From positions 1 through 33,527 of IMG/VR virus record IMGVR_UViG_3300046314_000158: a DNA stretch of 33,527 bases, one strand, 5' to 3'. Under the pieces are notes generated by a model. That model did no database searches and was not told where the DNA came from. It worked only from the letters and a program-made list of their open reading frames with translations. This DNA is from a virus. The position numbers and the translations under genes were made by a program. Shown here one piece after another: positions 13,673 through 21,279 of this stretch (the stretch's first letter is position 1; each line of letters begins with the position of its first letter).

Positions 13673-15756
13673 TATTTCTTAACTAATCTTCTTTTTGTTA
13701 TAGCTTGCCATACGTGTCTGCAATCTGGAGTAGTTTCTTTAGTGTTTGGATTAGTGTAATAACCACCTCTATAATCAAAAACATTTGTACCTAAATCATT
13801 TTCCATCGCATCAATCTTTTCAAACGTCCAGTTTTTACCTTTTTTAATTGTGCCATTCTCTAAAGCATAACCATTTGTCAATCTCATTAAATCTTTACAG
13901 AATTGACGAGATGAACCGCCTTTTTTAAGTGTTACATTTTCATCATCTCGCAAAGCGTATTTATACACTGTGTAAATCTCGTATTGCTTTGGTGGTTCAG
14001 TATCTTTATTAATTCCTTTTATCGTTGGTTTGAAAGTATCAGATTCGATAAACCCACCACTTTTTAGACGTGTTAAACTTTCATTTACTTTTAAGTTATC
14101 GTAGTTTAAAGTCTTAGCAATTTCTTCAACTGTGATAGTAGGATTGCCTTTTAATAGGTTTAAAATAGCATCATCTAACTCTTTTACTGATATTGTTAAA
14201 GTATCGGCAAACTTCATTATTTGACGCTCATATTTTAAAGCATCTTTTGAATTATGAATGTGGGCTAATTCTGTTAAAATAACCTCATCATCGTTATCAT
14301 CTTGAGCAGATAATTCTAAGGCCATTAAAACTTTATCCACTTGGCTAGACATATTTACTTCTATTCCTAGCCATTTCTTAGCCTCAGAATCATCCAATCC
14401 AAACGCTTTTAAACGTGTAACAGCCATATGTTCATTCATACCGTTACGACCTTTTTGAAAGTCCCTAACAATACGAATCATATCAGCATTTTCAGAAGCC
14501 GTTAATCCTTTTAAATTATCATCTACTTCTTTAGCTACTACTGGCAAAGGTTTACCATCTACTCCAACTTGAATAGGATTTTTAGGTGCAAATCCTAAAG
14601 ATTCACGCTTTTCATCTTCTGTAAAATTCGGGTTGTTTTGAATATCAATACCTACTAATCCTAAAGGCTCAATCATTAAATCTAAATATTCACCTGTTTT
14701 TAAATAGGATAAAAAAGATATAAATTCAAGTAAAGCCTCTTGTCTGGGTTCGATATAACCTTTAATGTGCATTTCTTGAAGTGTTACTAAATCAGTACTT
14801 GATGAGAAAAAAGAATCATCAAACTTTTTGTTAAAAAACTCAGAAGGTATTTCGTGAGCTGCAAATATTTTTTGTTGAGATCTTTGCGCTGTGAATCTGA
14901 ATTTTTCAGCAAGTTCCTCAATACCTACATTAATTACTTCTGCTTTTGGAGTTGTAGGATCGCTATGTTGAATTAAAACCGTTTCTCCTTTTTCGCCTGT
15001 GTAAGTTCCTTTGAAAGCTCTATCTAATTTACCAACTACTTCATCGGGAGGCACTCCATTAAAGAACTGAATAATAGTGCCTACGCTAAACCCATTACTT
15101 ACATAATTTTCCATAAAGGTTGTTATGTCAATATCTGTGTTTATTTCTTTTACTGCACTTCTATAATTTTCAATTGGGTAAGTATCTGCTAAAGAATCAG
15201 AAGTTGGTACTTCATATTTCCACTCAATAAAATAAGTTCCTGCTTTCCCATTTTCTTCAAACTTTTCTAAAACCTTTATATCCTGTTCTCTAGTGTTTCT
15301 TTTCCACTTTTTAGAGTAGTATAGTTTAGTTTTACATTCCGATATTCTGCAATTAGCATTTTTAAGAAAGTAGAAATAAATAGGTCTACCCATTAAGTCA
15401 GTAATAACTTGAACGTAACAACCGTTAAATATTTCAGTATTTGGAGTAAGTTTTTTACCTGCTTGGTTTAAATCCTGCTCTTTATTAAAACCTTCAATAA
15501 AAGCATTTACTTTAATGTCATCAGTTGGATTCTTAGCTTTAATACCTTTACCCCAAATATAACGAGCCTTACGGTTAATGATAGCTCTATGCTCTGGGTG
15601 TTCATCGTATAATCTGATTAGTTCTTGAGGATAAAGATTATCTTTTCCGAAGTCAACCCATCCGTTTCTATTCTCTTTAAATTCAAGTTTCTGCATAGCT
15701 TTAAAAGCTAGCAAGGCATTGTTTTTATTATCTATAAACTTAAATTCTACTGCCAT
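13672..15756 (-). CDS. Portal protein with winged-helix and MuF-like C-terminal extension
   Basis: 694 aa, longer than a simple HK97-type portal (about 400-500). Residues 1-390 show the portal pattern: HRAIINRKARYIWGKG (56-71), NGFSVGTIIQFFNG (221-234), IPSEFFNKKF (303-312) and a helical barrel region. The portal is the dodecameric ring through which DNA is packaged. Residues 528-572 form a clear winged helix (TVEEIAKTLNYDNLKVNESLTRL region), and 591-690 a separate domain with SRQFC, DYRGGYYTNPN (661-671) and TPDCRHVW (676-683), resembling the C-terminal parts of MuF-like minor head proteins. The gene overlaps its upstream neighbour by one base. Confidence 0.8.
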   Translation of the reverse strand: MAVEFKFIDNKNNALLAFKAMQKLEFKENRNGWVDFGKDNLYPQELIRLYDEHPEHRAIINRKARYIWGKGIKAKNPTDDIKVNAFIEGFNKEQDLNQAGKKLTPNTEIFNGCYVQVITDLMGRPIYFYFLKNANCRISECKTKLYYSKKWKRNTREQDIKVLEKFEENGKAGTYFIEWKYEVPTSDSLADTYPIENYRSAVKEINTDIDITTFMENYVSNGFSVGTIIQFFNGVPPDEVVGKLDRAFKGTYTGEKGETVLIQHSDPTTPKAEVINVGIEELAEKFRFTAQRSQQKIFAAHEIPSEFFNKKFDDSFFSSSTDLVTLQEMHIKGYIEPRQEALLEFISFLSYLKTGEYLDLMIEPLGLVGIDIQNNPNFTEDEKRESLGFAPKNPIQVGVDGKPLPVVAKEVDDNLKGLTASENADMIRIVRDFQKGRNGMNEHMAVTRLKAFGLDDSEAKKWLGIEVNMSSQVDKVLMALELSAQDDNDDEVILTELAHIHNSKDALKYERQIMKFADTLTISVKELDDAILNLLKGNPTITVEEIAKTLNYDNLKVNESLTRLKSGGFIESDTFKPTIKGINKDTEPPKQYEIYTVYKYALRDDENVTLKKGGSSRQFCKDLMRLTNGYALENGTIKKGKNWTFEKIDAMENDLGTNVFDYRGGYYTNPNTKETTPDCRHVWQAITKRRLVKK

Positions 15757-16151
15757 TATCCGTTATAAACTACTTCTTCGTTTGTATTTCCTGCGTACTG
15801 TAAATCGGCAACTACTGTATCTTTTACTAATAATTTACCGTTATCAATTTCTGTTAACCCTATTGGATTTAAGTTTGTTGATCCGCTTGCTTGTTCGTAA
15901 ACCTTGTATTTATAAAATCCAGTTAACGGTAAACTAAACGTTCCATTTTGTAGGTTTTCAGTTGTGTTTTCAATAAAATCAAACTCATTGTAACGCTCTG
16001 GATTAATTGATGTATCAGCAGCTATAAAATATTTAACAGCTTTTGAGTTATCATTTGTAACCTCAAACAAATAGCAGGCATCAGTAATGCTTGTCTTTTC
16101 TGATAAGGTTAAAATCCTTGTATTAACTGAGTTTTTATTAATGAGTATCAC
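15756..16151 (-). CDS. Small structural-type hypothetical protein, 131 aa (GTG start)
   Basis: GTG at 16151 is chosen because the frame contains no internal Met, and this start lies just downstream of the late promoter element at 16157-16186. The product is beta-rich (FSLPLTGFYKYKVYEQASGS), suggesting an Ig-like or decoration domain. It overlaps the portal start by one base. The short distance from promoter to start implies a very short or absent 5' leader. Confidence 0.65.
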   Translation of the reverse strand: MILINKNSVNTRILTLSEKTSITDACYLFEVTNDNSKAVKYFIAADTSINPERYNEFDFIENTTENLQNGTFSLPLTGFYKYKVYEQASGSTNLNPIGLTEIDNGKLLVKDTVVADLQYAGNTNEEVVYNG

Positions 16152-16156
16152 TACTA

Positions 16157-16186
16157 ACTATAACCACTTTTTTTAAAGTTTTACAA
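16157..16186 (-). promoter_or_regulatory. Late promoter element, copy X
   Basis: Minus-strand TTGTAAAA, exactly 15 bases, then TTATAGT. The same layout occurs at 18820-18849 and 26617-26646. TTG would be the -33 element and TATAGTTA a degenerate -7. It drives the portal-to-lysis sub-operon beginning at 16151. Confidence 0.72.
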
Positions 16187-16194
16187 TTTTTTAC

Positions 16195-16202
16195 TATCTT
16201 AG
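16195..16202 (+). promoter_or_regulatory. Candidate promoter -7 element (TATCTTAG) for the moron
   Basis: TATCTTAG fits TAnnTTTG at 7 of 8 positions and ends five bases before the ATG at 16207. No clear -33 TTG. It would give a leaderless or nearly leaderless transcript for the rightward moron gene. Confidence 0.4.
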
Positions 16203-16206
16203 TAGA

Positions 16207-16362
16207 ATGGCTAAGAAAAAGAAGCAACCAAATGACACTTATTTTATGCAAGTAACGTTTATCCCCGAACCGTTATGGAAGCAATTGGGTTATGAATCAG
16301 AAGAAGAAATGATTGAGAATATTAAGTACATTGAGCCTAAAACAAAAAACCCTAACAAATAG
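16207..16362 (+). CDS. Moron-like small protein, 51 aa
   Basis: The only rightward gene inside the 23-kb leftward block. ATG at 16207, TAG at 16360-16362. The product starts with a basic patch (MAKKKKQ) and continues with a beta strand (YFMQVTFIPE), then WKQLGYESEEEMIENIKYIEP, like a small DNA- or protein-binding factor. It has its own promoter-like sequence upstream, and its stop codon lies in the loop of the terminator at 16344-16374. This autonomous one-gene unit on the opposite strand is what phage morons look like. Function unknown. Confidence 0.65.
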   Translation: MAKKKKQPNDTYFMQVTFIPEPLWKQLGYESEEEMIENIKYIEPKTKNPNK

Positions 16363-16375
16363 CTAGGGTTTTTTG
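16344..16375. terminator. Bidirectional intrinsic terminator
   Basis: A perfect 11-bp stem AAAAAACCCTA (16344-16354) with TAGGGTTTTTT (16364-16374) around a 9-nt loop. It has T runs in both directions, so it can end the rightward moron transcript and also the leftward transcript from the capsid/tube genes. Confidence 0.88.
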
Positions 16376-16396
16376 TTGTAATTAATTTAATTCTGA

Positions 16397-16900
16397 TTAA
16401 GGTAATAATAAAGCTGCTACGATTGATGAATCAACTTTTTTCATCTTAACACTTGAACGACCTTTGAAAGTTACTTTACTTCCTATAAAATCTTCAAACT
16501 TCATACCAGCATCAAAAGCATCGCCCGATAAACGGCAGCCATATTGACGTCCTAGCATCCAGTAAGTACCATCAACCATTTCAGCAATGATTAATAATTT
16601 ACATGGTGACATGATAGCAAGTTCTTCTTGATCTAATGTACTTAGATTATTAACATCAAAGTTACCTTCAAAATCATAACCTAAATTACCTTGTGCGCCA
16701 AAAGTTGCTGTATATTTGAAGTTAGCAGTTTCGGGCTCTTGAGCGTATGATTTAAAGGCTACTGTTTTAGTGATAGCTGTAACAATATTAGCTACACTTA
16801 AAGTAGATGCTGTTACGTTTGAGAAATCTGTTATTAAATAACGAACTACACCAGCTACTTGAGCGCAGTCTTTATTTACATAGTTTTGAGTTAATGCCAT
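16397..16900 (-). CDS. Probable major tail tube protein, 167 aa
   Basis: The beta-rich product has GQYGCRL-like and AFDAGMKFEDFIGSKVTFKG segments in its C-terminal half, as in tail tube proteins of Bacteroidetes phages. It lies directly downstream of the major capsid gene and upstream of the bidirectional terminator. Size and strand content fit a tube subunit. A decoration or other structural protein cannot be excluded. Confidence 0.55.
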   Translation of the reverse strand: MALTQNYVNKDCAQVAGVVRYLITDFSNVTASTLSVANIVTAITKTVAFKSYAQEPETANFKYTATFGAQGNLGYDFEGNFDVNNLSTLDQEELAIMSPCKLLIIAEMVDGTYWMLGRQYGCRLSGDAFDAGMKFEDFIGSKVTFKGRSSVKMKKVDSSIVAALLLP

Positions 16901-16926
16901 TTTGTATAATTTTTAGTATTAATAAG

Positions 16927-16949
16927 AAGGGCGGCTATTAACCGCCCTT
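16927..16949 (-). terminator. GC-rich hairpin after the capsid gene
   Basis: AAGGGCGG (16927-16934) pairs with CCGCCCTT (16942-16949) around a 7-nt loop, an 8-bp GC-rich stem unusual in this AT-rich genome. On the transcribed (minus) strand it is followed by CTTATTAA, not a strong U run, so it may be a partial terminator or stabilise the 3' end of the capsid mRNA. Confidence 0.6.
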
Positions 16950-16955
16950 TAATTT

Positions 16956-17993
16956 TTATCCTCCGTAAAGAGTAATATAACGTTGGTTAGTTACCCATGT
17001 AGCCATACTTTGTACGTTTTTAATGTAACGTTGCATAGCTCCATTAGCTACTTGTCCAATTTGTAAGCTGTTTACATCGCTCTTAGAATCCGTTAATACA
17101 ACTAAGTATTCAGGCATAGTAAACACCATGAAAGTTGCTCCTACTGGATGGAAGTTGATTTTGTGACCATTGTAAGAAATAGTTTCACTATCTCCACTTC
17201 CTTCAACTAAGAAGTTTACTTGTTGAGCAGCACCTACCGCATTATTAGCAGCTTTGATAAATTGTCTATGCGCAAGGGGCACAAAGAATTGAGCGTTTGG
17301 ATTATCAGTTACTTTTGAATCTGCTCCAGCATACAATAAGGCGTATTGTGCAGCAATATTAGCAGCTGTGATAGTTGTTCCAGTTACTTTAATATAGTTT
17401 CCTAAACCTGCACCCGGAACAGTTTTTGATTGAGAGTTATTGTATAAAATACGAGTAATGAAAGAATCGTATAAAGTTGTTGGCATTGCTGCTACTGCTG
17501 TTTGTGCTGCTGCTGTAATCGAACCTTGACCTGCACCTGGAGTCAATGCTGCTACCGCTGCTTTAGTTGCAGATGTTGCACCGTTCCAGAACTTAGTTTC
17601 TAAATCTGCACCAATAGCTGGAGTAATTTGAATTAATACTTTTTTATCAAACTCATCAGATACTACTTCAAAAGCACCTTTTTTCATTGATTTCTCAAAT
17701 CTAGTACCTTTTAAAGAGTTATCATTAATTAAGTCTTCGTAGTTAAATGTAGTTAATGTAACTGGGGTTGAGTTAAAACCTAAACCAATATTACCAGTTG
17801 CAGTTACTTCGCCTGTGTTTAAAGCAGTTTGAGTTACTGTTACTTTACTTTCATAAACATCAGTTCCAGACTTATGACCTTCGTCAATAGTAACTACTGC
17901 TTCTCTTAGTGTTTTGGAATCTTGGTATAATTCCTCTTGTATGTTTTCTAACTCCTCAAAGTTACGTGTTGCTCCTGTGAAATTTATTGCCAT
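16956..17993 (-). CDS. Major capsid protein (HK97-like fold)
   Basis: 345 aa. Position after scaffold- and protease-like genes, Ala/Gly-rich middle and a C-terminus with an extended beta region (PVGATFMVFTMPEYLVVLTDSKSD) all match phage major capsid proteins. The N-terminal helical region (about 1-40) corresponds to the N-arm region. It is flanked by a GC-rich hairpin after the stop. Codon content is typical of the neighbours. Confidence 0.82.
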   Translation of the reverse strand: MAINFTGATRNFEELENIQEELYQDSKTLREAVVTIDEGHKSGTDVYESKVTVTQTALNTGEVTATGNIGLGFNSTPVTLTTFNYEDLINDNSLKGTRFEKSMKKGAFEVVSDEFDKKVLIQITPAIGADLETKFWNGATSATKAAVAALTPGAGQGSITAAAQTAVAAMPTTLYDSFITRILYNNSQSKTVPGAGLGNYIKVTGTTITAANIAAQYALLYAGADSKVTDNPNAQFFVPLAHRQFIKAANNAVGAAQQVNFLVEGSGDSETISYNGHKINFHPVGATFMVFTMPEYLVVLTDSKSDVNSLQIGQVANGAMQRYIKNVQSMATWVTNQRYITLYGG

Positions 17994-18005
17994 GTTTTCT
18001 TTTTT

Positions 18006-18182
18006 TTATTTGTTTGTGTAATGTTTTAAATCTTCGATTAACCATTCTATTTGCTCTTTTGAACAAACATCTTTTAAATAGTCTTCAATTTTATTAGCAC
18101 CTAATGCTTCTAAGAATTCTTTATAGTTAACGCCTTCTGTAAATGGATTAACTACTTCCGTGTTTTTATTTTCTTTCGCCAT
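18006..18182 (-). CDS. Small protein between scaffold and capsid genes, 58 aa
   Basis: ATG at 18182, TAA at 18006-18008. The product is acidic and helical (KEFLEALGANKIEDYLKD, then KEQIEWLIEDLKHY), without membrane segment or cysteine pair. It sits five bases after the scaffold-like gene and 13 bases before the capsid gene, so it is probably a small assembly protein. Confidence 0.65.
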   Translation of the reverse strand: MAKENKNTEVVNPFTEGVNYKEFLEALGANKIEDYLKDVCSKEQIEWLIEDLKHYTNK

Positions 18183-18187
18183 TGTTT

Positions 18188-18787
18188 TTATAATTTACCT
18201 TTGTTAAATAACATTTTTTCGTGATTATTCATTTTGTCATAAGGCTTATCAATAGCCTTTTTAACTTTCTTTGAAGTGCTTTGTAATTCTAAAGAAACAC
18301 CTGCCGCTTGTGAACTAACTTCTTCCATTAATTCAAAGGCTTTAGCGATTCCTTTTTGAGTAGCTTCTAACTTAACCTCTAAAGATTTTTTTTCATCTTC
18401 TTGCTTTTTGAACTTTCCATCGAATGCCTTAACTCTTTCTGATAATTCTGATAACTTAGATAAAACAGTTGCCATATCTTCTGTTGGTGCTGGGTTCTCT
18501 ACTTCTTTAGGTTTAATTTCTGTAATTACACCACCTACGCAAACCATCATAGTACCATCTTCTGCTTCGTATGTTCCTTCTGCTGGAACTGGAATACCAT
18601 CTGCACCAGTAAATGTTGCATTTGCTCCTACTTCAATAGAATCTACGTTTAACATAGTACCATCTTTTAAAGTAACATCTTCTAATTTTACAACTGGAGT
18701 TTCAACTTTTTTAGCTGGAATAGTAATTCCTAAATCTAAAAACGCTGCTTTAATTCTTTCTGTTAATGTTGGTTTTGTATCTGACAT
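18188..18787 (-). CDS. Scaffold-like capsid assembly protein, 199 aa
   Basis: The ATG at 18787 is preferred over an upstream in-frame TTG. The product begins MSDTKPTLTERIKAAF and has a short beta-repeat region in the first half (LKDGTMLNVDSIEVGANATF) and a long charged coiled coil in the second (about 105-190). A helical, charged protein right before the capsid gene and after the protease is typical of a scaffold. The late promoter element (18820-18849) lies about 33 bases upstream. Confidence 0.65.
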   Translation of the reverse strand: MSDTKPTLTERIKAAFLDLGITIPAKKVETPVVKLEDVTLKDGTMLNVDSIEVGANATFTGADGIPVPAEGTYEAEDGTMMVCVGGVITEIKPKEVENPAPTEDMATVLSKLSELSERVKAFDGKFKKQEDEKKSLEVKLEATQKGIAKAFELMEEVSSQAAGVSLELQSTSKKVKKAIDKPYDKMNNHEKMLFNKGKL

Positions 18788-18819
18788 TTTATAATTTTTA
18801 GTTTTATTTACTTTCAATA

Positions 18820-18849
18820 ACTATAACAACATAATTTAGATTTTTACAA
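18820..18849 (-). promoter_or_regulatory. Late promoter element, copy Z
   Basis: Minus-strand TTGTAAAA, 15 bases, then TTATAGT, as at 16157 and 26617. It overlaps the 3' end of the protease gene. It would drive the scaffold, small protein, capsid and tube genes. Confidence 0.7.
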
Positions 18850-19477
18850 AACCTGCTTTTATAATTGTATCTACAATAGCTGAAACCTCCGTATCTGTAA
18901 GCTCTGTGTCTTGTTCTAAATCAAAAAAACCTTCTAAAGAAATTCCTTTAACTTCACCTTTTTTAGCTTTATTCCACACATCATCATTAGTTATTTTCAT
19001 AGAACAAAAGATAGTACCATCGGGTAAACTCTCTAATCCTTTTGGTGCAGATATACCTCTACTAACATCGGATATAAAAACCTCAAACACATTAACGCCT
19101 TTTACCAAATCAGTAGTATCATGAGTTAATTTATTTCTGTTTTGGTTTCCATCCTTCATATACTTTTGTAGGATTTTCATATTAGTTTCTTTTTTATAAA
19201 CCACATAGAACTCTTTAAAAACACCGCTTCCTTTAGGCTCTTCCATTTTACGATAAATGGGTAATTCAGCTACAATTACAGGAGCTGTAATGATTCTTTG
19301 TTCTTCGTTAATAGCTAACTTTAATTCAGTTGCTTTATGCTCCTCAAACATTAACCAATCGGTTAACATGGCAGGGCTTTCTACCAAAGCAATGTTTTGA
19401 ATGCCTTGTGTTTTTAATTCCATGCCGTTTAAATCTTCATTAATTGAGGCGTAGTATATTGGTAGTTTATTTTCCAT
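18836..19477 (-). CDS. Prohead protease, XkdF-like (S78_2-type)
   Basis: 213 aa. The region from about 55 to 200 carries the XkdF-like layout: IITAPVIVAELPIYR, then VNVFEVFISDVSRG, then LPDGTIFCSMKITNDDVWNKAKKGEVKGISLEGFF. XkdF-type proteins are putative phage serine proteases that mature capsid precursors. The position directly upstream of scaffold and capsid genes supports this. Catalytic residues cannot be fixed from sequence alone. Confidence 0.75.
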   Translation of the reverse strand: MENKLPIYYASINEDLNGMELKTQGIQNIALVESPAMLTDWLMFEEHKATELKLAINEEQRIITAPVIVAELPIYRKMEEPKGSGVFKEFYVVYKKETNMKILQKYMKDGNQNRNKLTHDTTDLVKGVNVFEVFISDVSRGISAPKGLESLPDGTIFCSMKITNDDVWNKAKKGEVKGISLEGFFDLEQDTELTDTEVSAIVDTIIKAGFVKI

Positions 19478-19481
19478 AATT

Positions 19482-21140
19482 TTAAAATGTTGATTGTTTT
19501 TCTAGTGTTTCTACTCTATTTGATTTATCCTTTACTTCGTCAATACCAATATTTGCTTTAACGTTTATTATTGGATTTGTTCTTTCTACTTCACCTATTT
19601 TTTTACCATCTTCATCAAACTTAGTTCCAGTTGTTTGTAGTTGAGTTGGAGCGGATAAACTTGGAGGTGCTGGAACTGGAACACTAGCCGCACCACCACC
19701 ACTTGGAGCACCGCCTCCTACGGTAAATTTTGTACTAGCTATTTTAGCTACGTTTACCGCTGCTGCTGCACCTATACCTACTGCTGTTACCGCTTTTAGT
19801 ATACTTCCAAAAGGTTCTGGAATAACTGATTGAGCAGATAAAGCATTTACAACCCCTTGTATTCCACTAATGACAGCACTTGTAATAGCTAAGGCTTTAT
19901 TAATTTTAAATTGTTGTTCTGCTGCTTTTAATTCTGCTGCCGTTCCTTTTTGTAAGTTTTTATTTTTTACTAAAAAGAATAAATCAGAAAGTGATTGTAA
20001 GGATTGAGTAGTTGTTTGGGCTATTTGTAATTGAGCGTTATAATTGTTTTTAAACGATTCAAGTTCTTGAGCTCTATTAGCATCTCTTAATTCTTTATCT
20101 AAATTTTGTGAGGTTATATTTTGAGCCGAAAAATTATCATTGTCTAGCTTTGCTTCTTCCATCCAAGCATCTTTAGCGACCTTATCTGCCGCAAGTTTTG
20201 CTACATCTTGCTCAGATAAAAGCCTATCATTATCAACTTTCATTTGCAATTCCCTTGCAAACTGTTCTTTGTATGCTTTATCTTTATCTTCTAAATATTT
20301 TTTGTCGCTTTCTAATCTTTTAGCGTTTTCTGAATTTACAGACTTTGTGTGTCCTATCTCTATTATCTTAATTTGAGCTAAAGCATCTTTGTTTGTTTCA
20401 AGAGCTGCGGTTAATTGCTTTTTCTTTTCATCGTTTAATTGTCCTCCAGCTCTAACATAAGCTTCAATCTGTTTAACAATTATACTATTTGTAAATATTA
20501 TTTGTTTTTGTTTAGCAATTTCTATATCTATGGTTTCTTTTCCAGCAGCCTTAGCAACTGCAATTTGCCTATCGTAATTATGAACCGTTTTATCGGTTAA
20601 CTCTTTAAACTTTATTATGTTTTCATTAATCAAATCCCCCATTAAATCCAATTGATGGTTCGTTGCACCAATAGCATCAGTAACAGCATATAAAGATTCT
20701 TTTACACCATTTAAAGCCTGCCCTACTACGGTTAGTATTTTTGCCAACACACCGCTACCTTTACTTAATTCATCAAAGTTTTCAATTAAATACTTTAAAC
20801 CTTCGACTATTAATAATATAGGTATTGCTGACATAGCAGATGCAATGCCTTTAAAAGCCCCTTTTATTTTTTCTCCATCAAAGTTGGATATACCTTCTCT
20901 TAATTGACCGAATGAATTAGTTAAACCTTCCACGCCAGAACCCTTTAAATTTTGGGTTGCATCAGTTAAATCTTCTGTTTTATCTTTAAGGTCTGCTAAT
21001 GCTTTTGCCGCGTCTTTATCGCCTCTAATAAAAGCATCGGTAGCATCTTTCTTTGCTTGTTTTAAATCCTTTAAAGATTTAATGTTACGCTCAATTCCAT
21101 CTATTTCAACGGAAAATCCTATACTTTCTTTATCTGCCAT
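19482..21140 (-). CDS. Tail tape measure protein, 552 aa
   Basis: Long helical, Ala- and Lys-rich protein. N-terminal coiled coil (about 20-100), a hydrophobic segment near 90-115 (AFKGIASAMSAIPILLIVEGL), a central charged coiled coil, and a C-terminal hydrophobic Ala/Gly region near 410-470 (SAVISGIQGVVNALSAQS, then AVGIGAAAAVNVAKI), then a Gly/Pro-rich tail. These parts are typical of tape measure proteins, which set tail length and pass into the host membrane. Its relatively small size suggests a short tail. Confidence 0.7.
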   Translation of the reverse strand: MADKESIGFSVEIDGIERNIKSLKDLKQAKKDATDAFIRGDKDAAKALADLKDKTEDLTDATQNLKGSGVEGLTNSFGQLREGISNFDGEKIKGAFKGIASAMSAIPILLIVEGLKYLIENFDELSKGSGVLAKILTVVGQALNGVKESLYAVTDAIGATNHQLDLMGDLINENIIKFKELTDKTVHNYDRQIAVAKAAGKETIDIEIAKQKQIIFTNSIIVKQIEAYVRAGGQLNDEKKKQLTAALETNKDALAQIKIIEIGHTKSVNSENAKRLESDKKYLEDKDKAYKEQFARELQMKVDNDRLLSEQDVAKLAADKVAKDAWMEEAKLDNDNFSAQNITSQNLDKELRDANRAQELESFKNNYNAQLQIAQTTTQSLQSLSDLFFLVKNKNLQKGTAAELKAAEQQFKINKALAITSAVISGIQGVVNALSAQSVIPEPFGSILKAVTAVGIGAAAAVNVAKIASTKFTVGGGAPSGGGAASVPVPAPPSLSAPTQLQTTGTKFDEDGKKIGEVERTNPIINVKANIGIDEVKDKSNRVETLEKQSTF

Positions 21141-21279
21141 TTTCTAATACTTTAATTAAATCTTCGTTACCAGTAGCGATAATGTCCATACAGAATTTTA
21201 TACAAAACAATCCATCAATAATTGATTGACTTGATTCGTTATTCATTAATGATTCTATTTCTTCTATTTTATTTATCAT
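21130..21279 (-). CDS. Small protein overlapping tape measure start, 49 aa
   Basis: ATG at 21279 overlaps the preceding stop as ATGA; the 3' end overlaps the tape measure start by 11 bases. The product is acidic and helical (MINKIEEIESLMNN, then FCMDIIATGNEDLIKVLE). It probably exists for translational coupling or as a small tail assembly factor. The frame is open upstream to 21390, but 21279 fits the ATGA junction. Confidence 0.65.
   Translation of the reverse strand: MINKIEEIESLMNNESSQSIIDGLFCIKFCMDIIATGNEDLIKVLENGR

Noticed and set aside
18408-18794. Rightward 128-codon frame opposite the scaffold-like gene
   Set aside because: Antisense shadow of a charged coiled-coil gene; no promoter and no domain.
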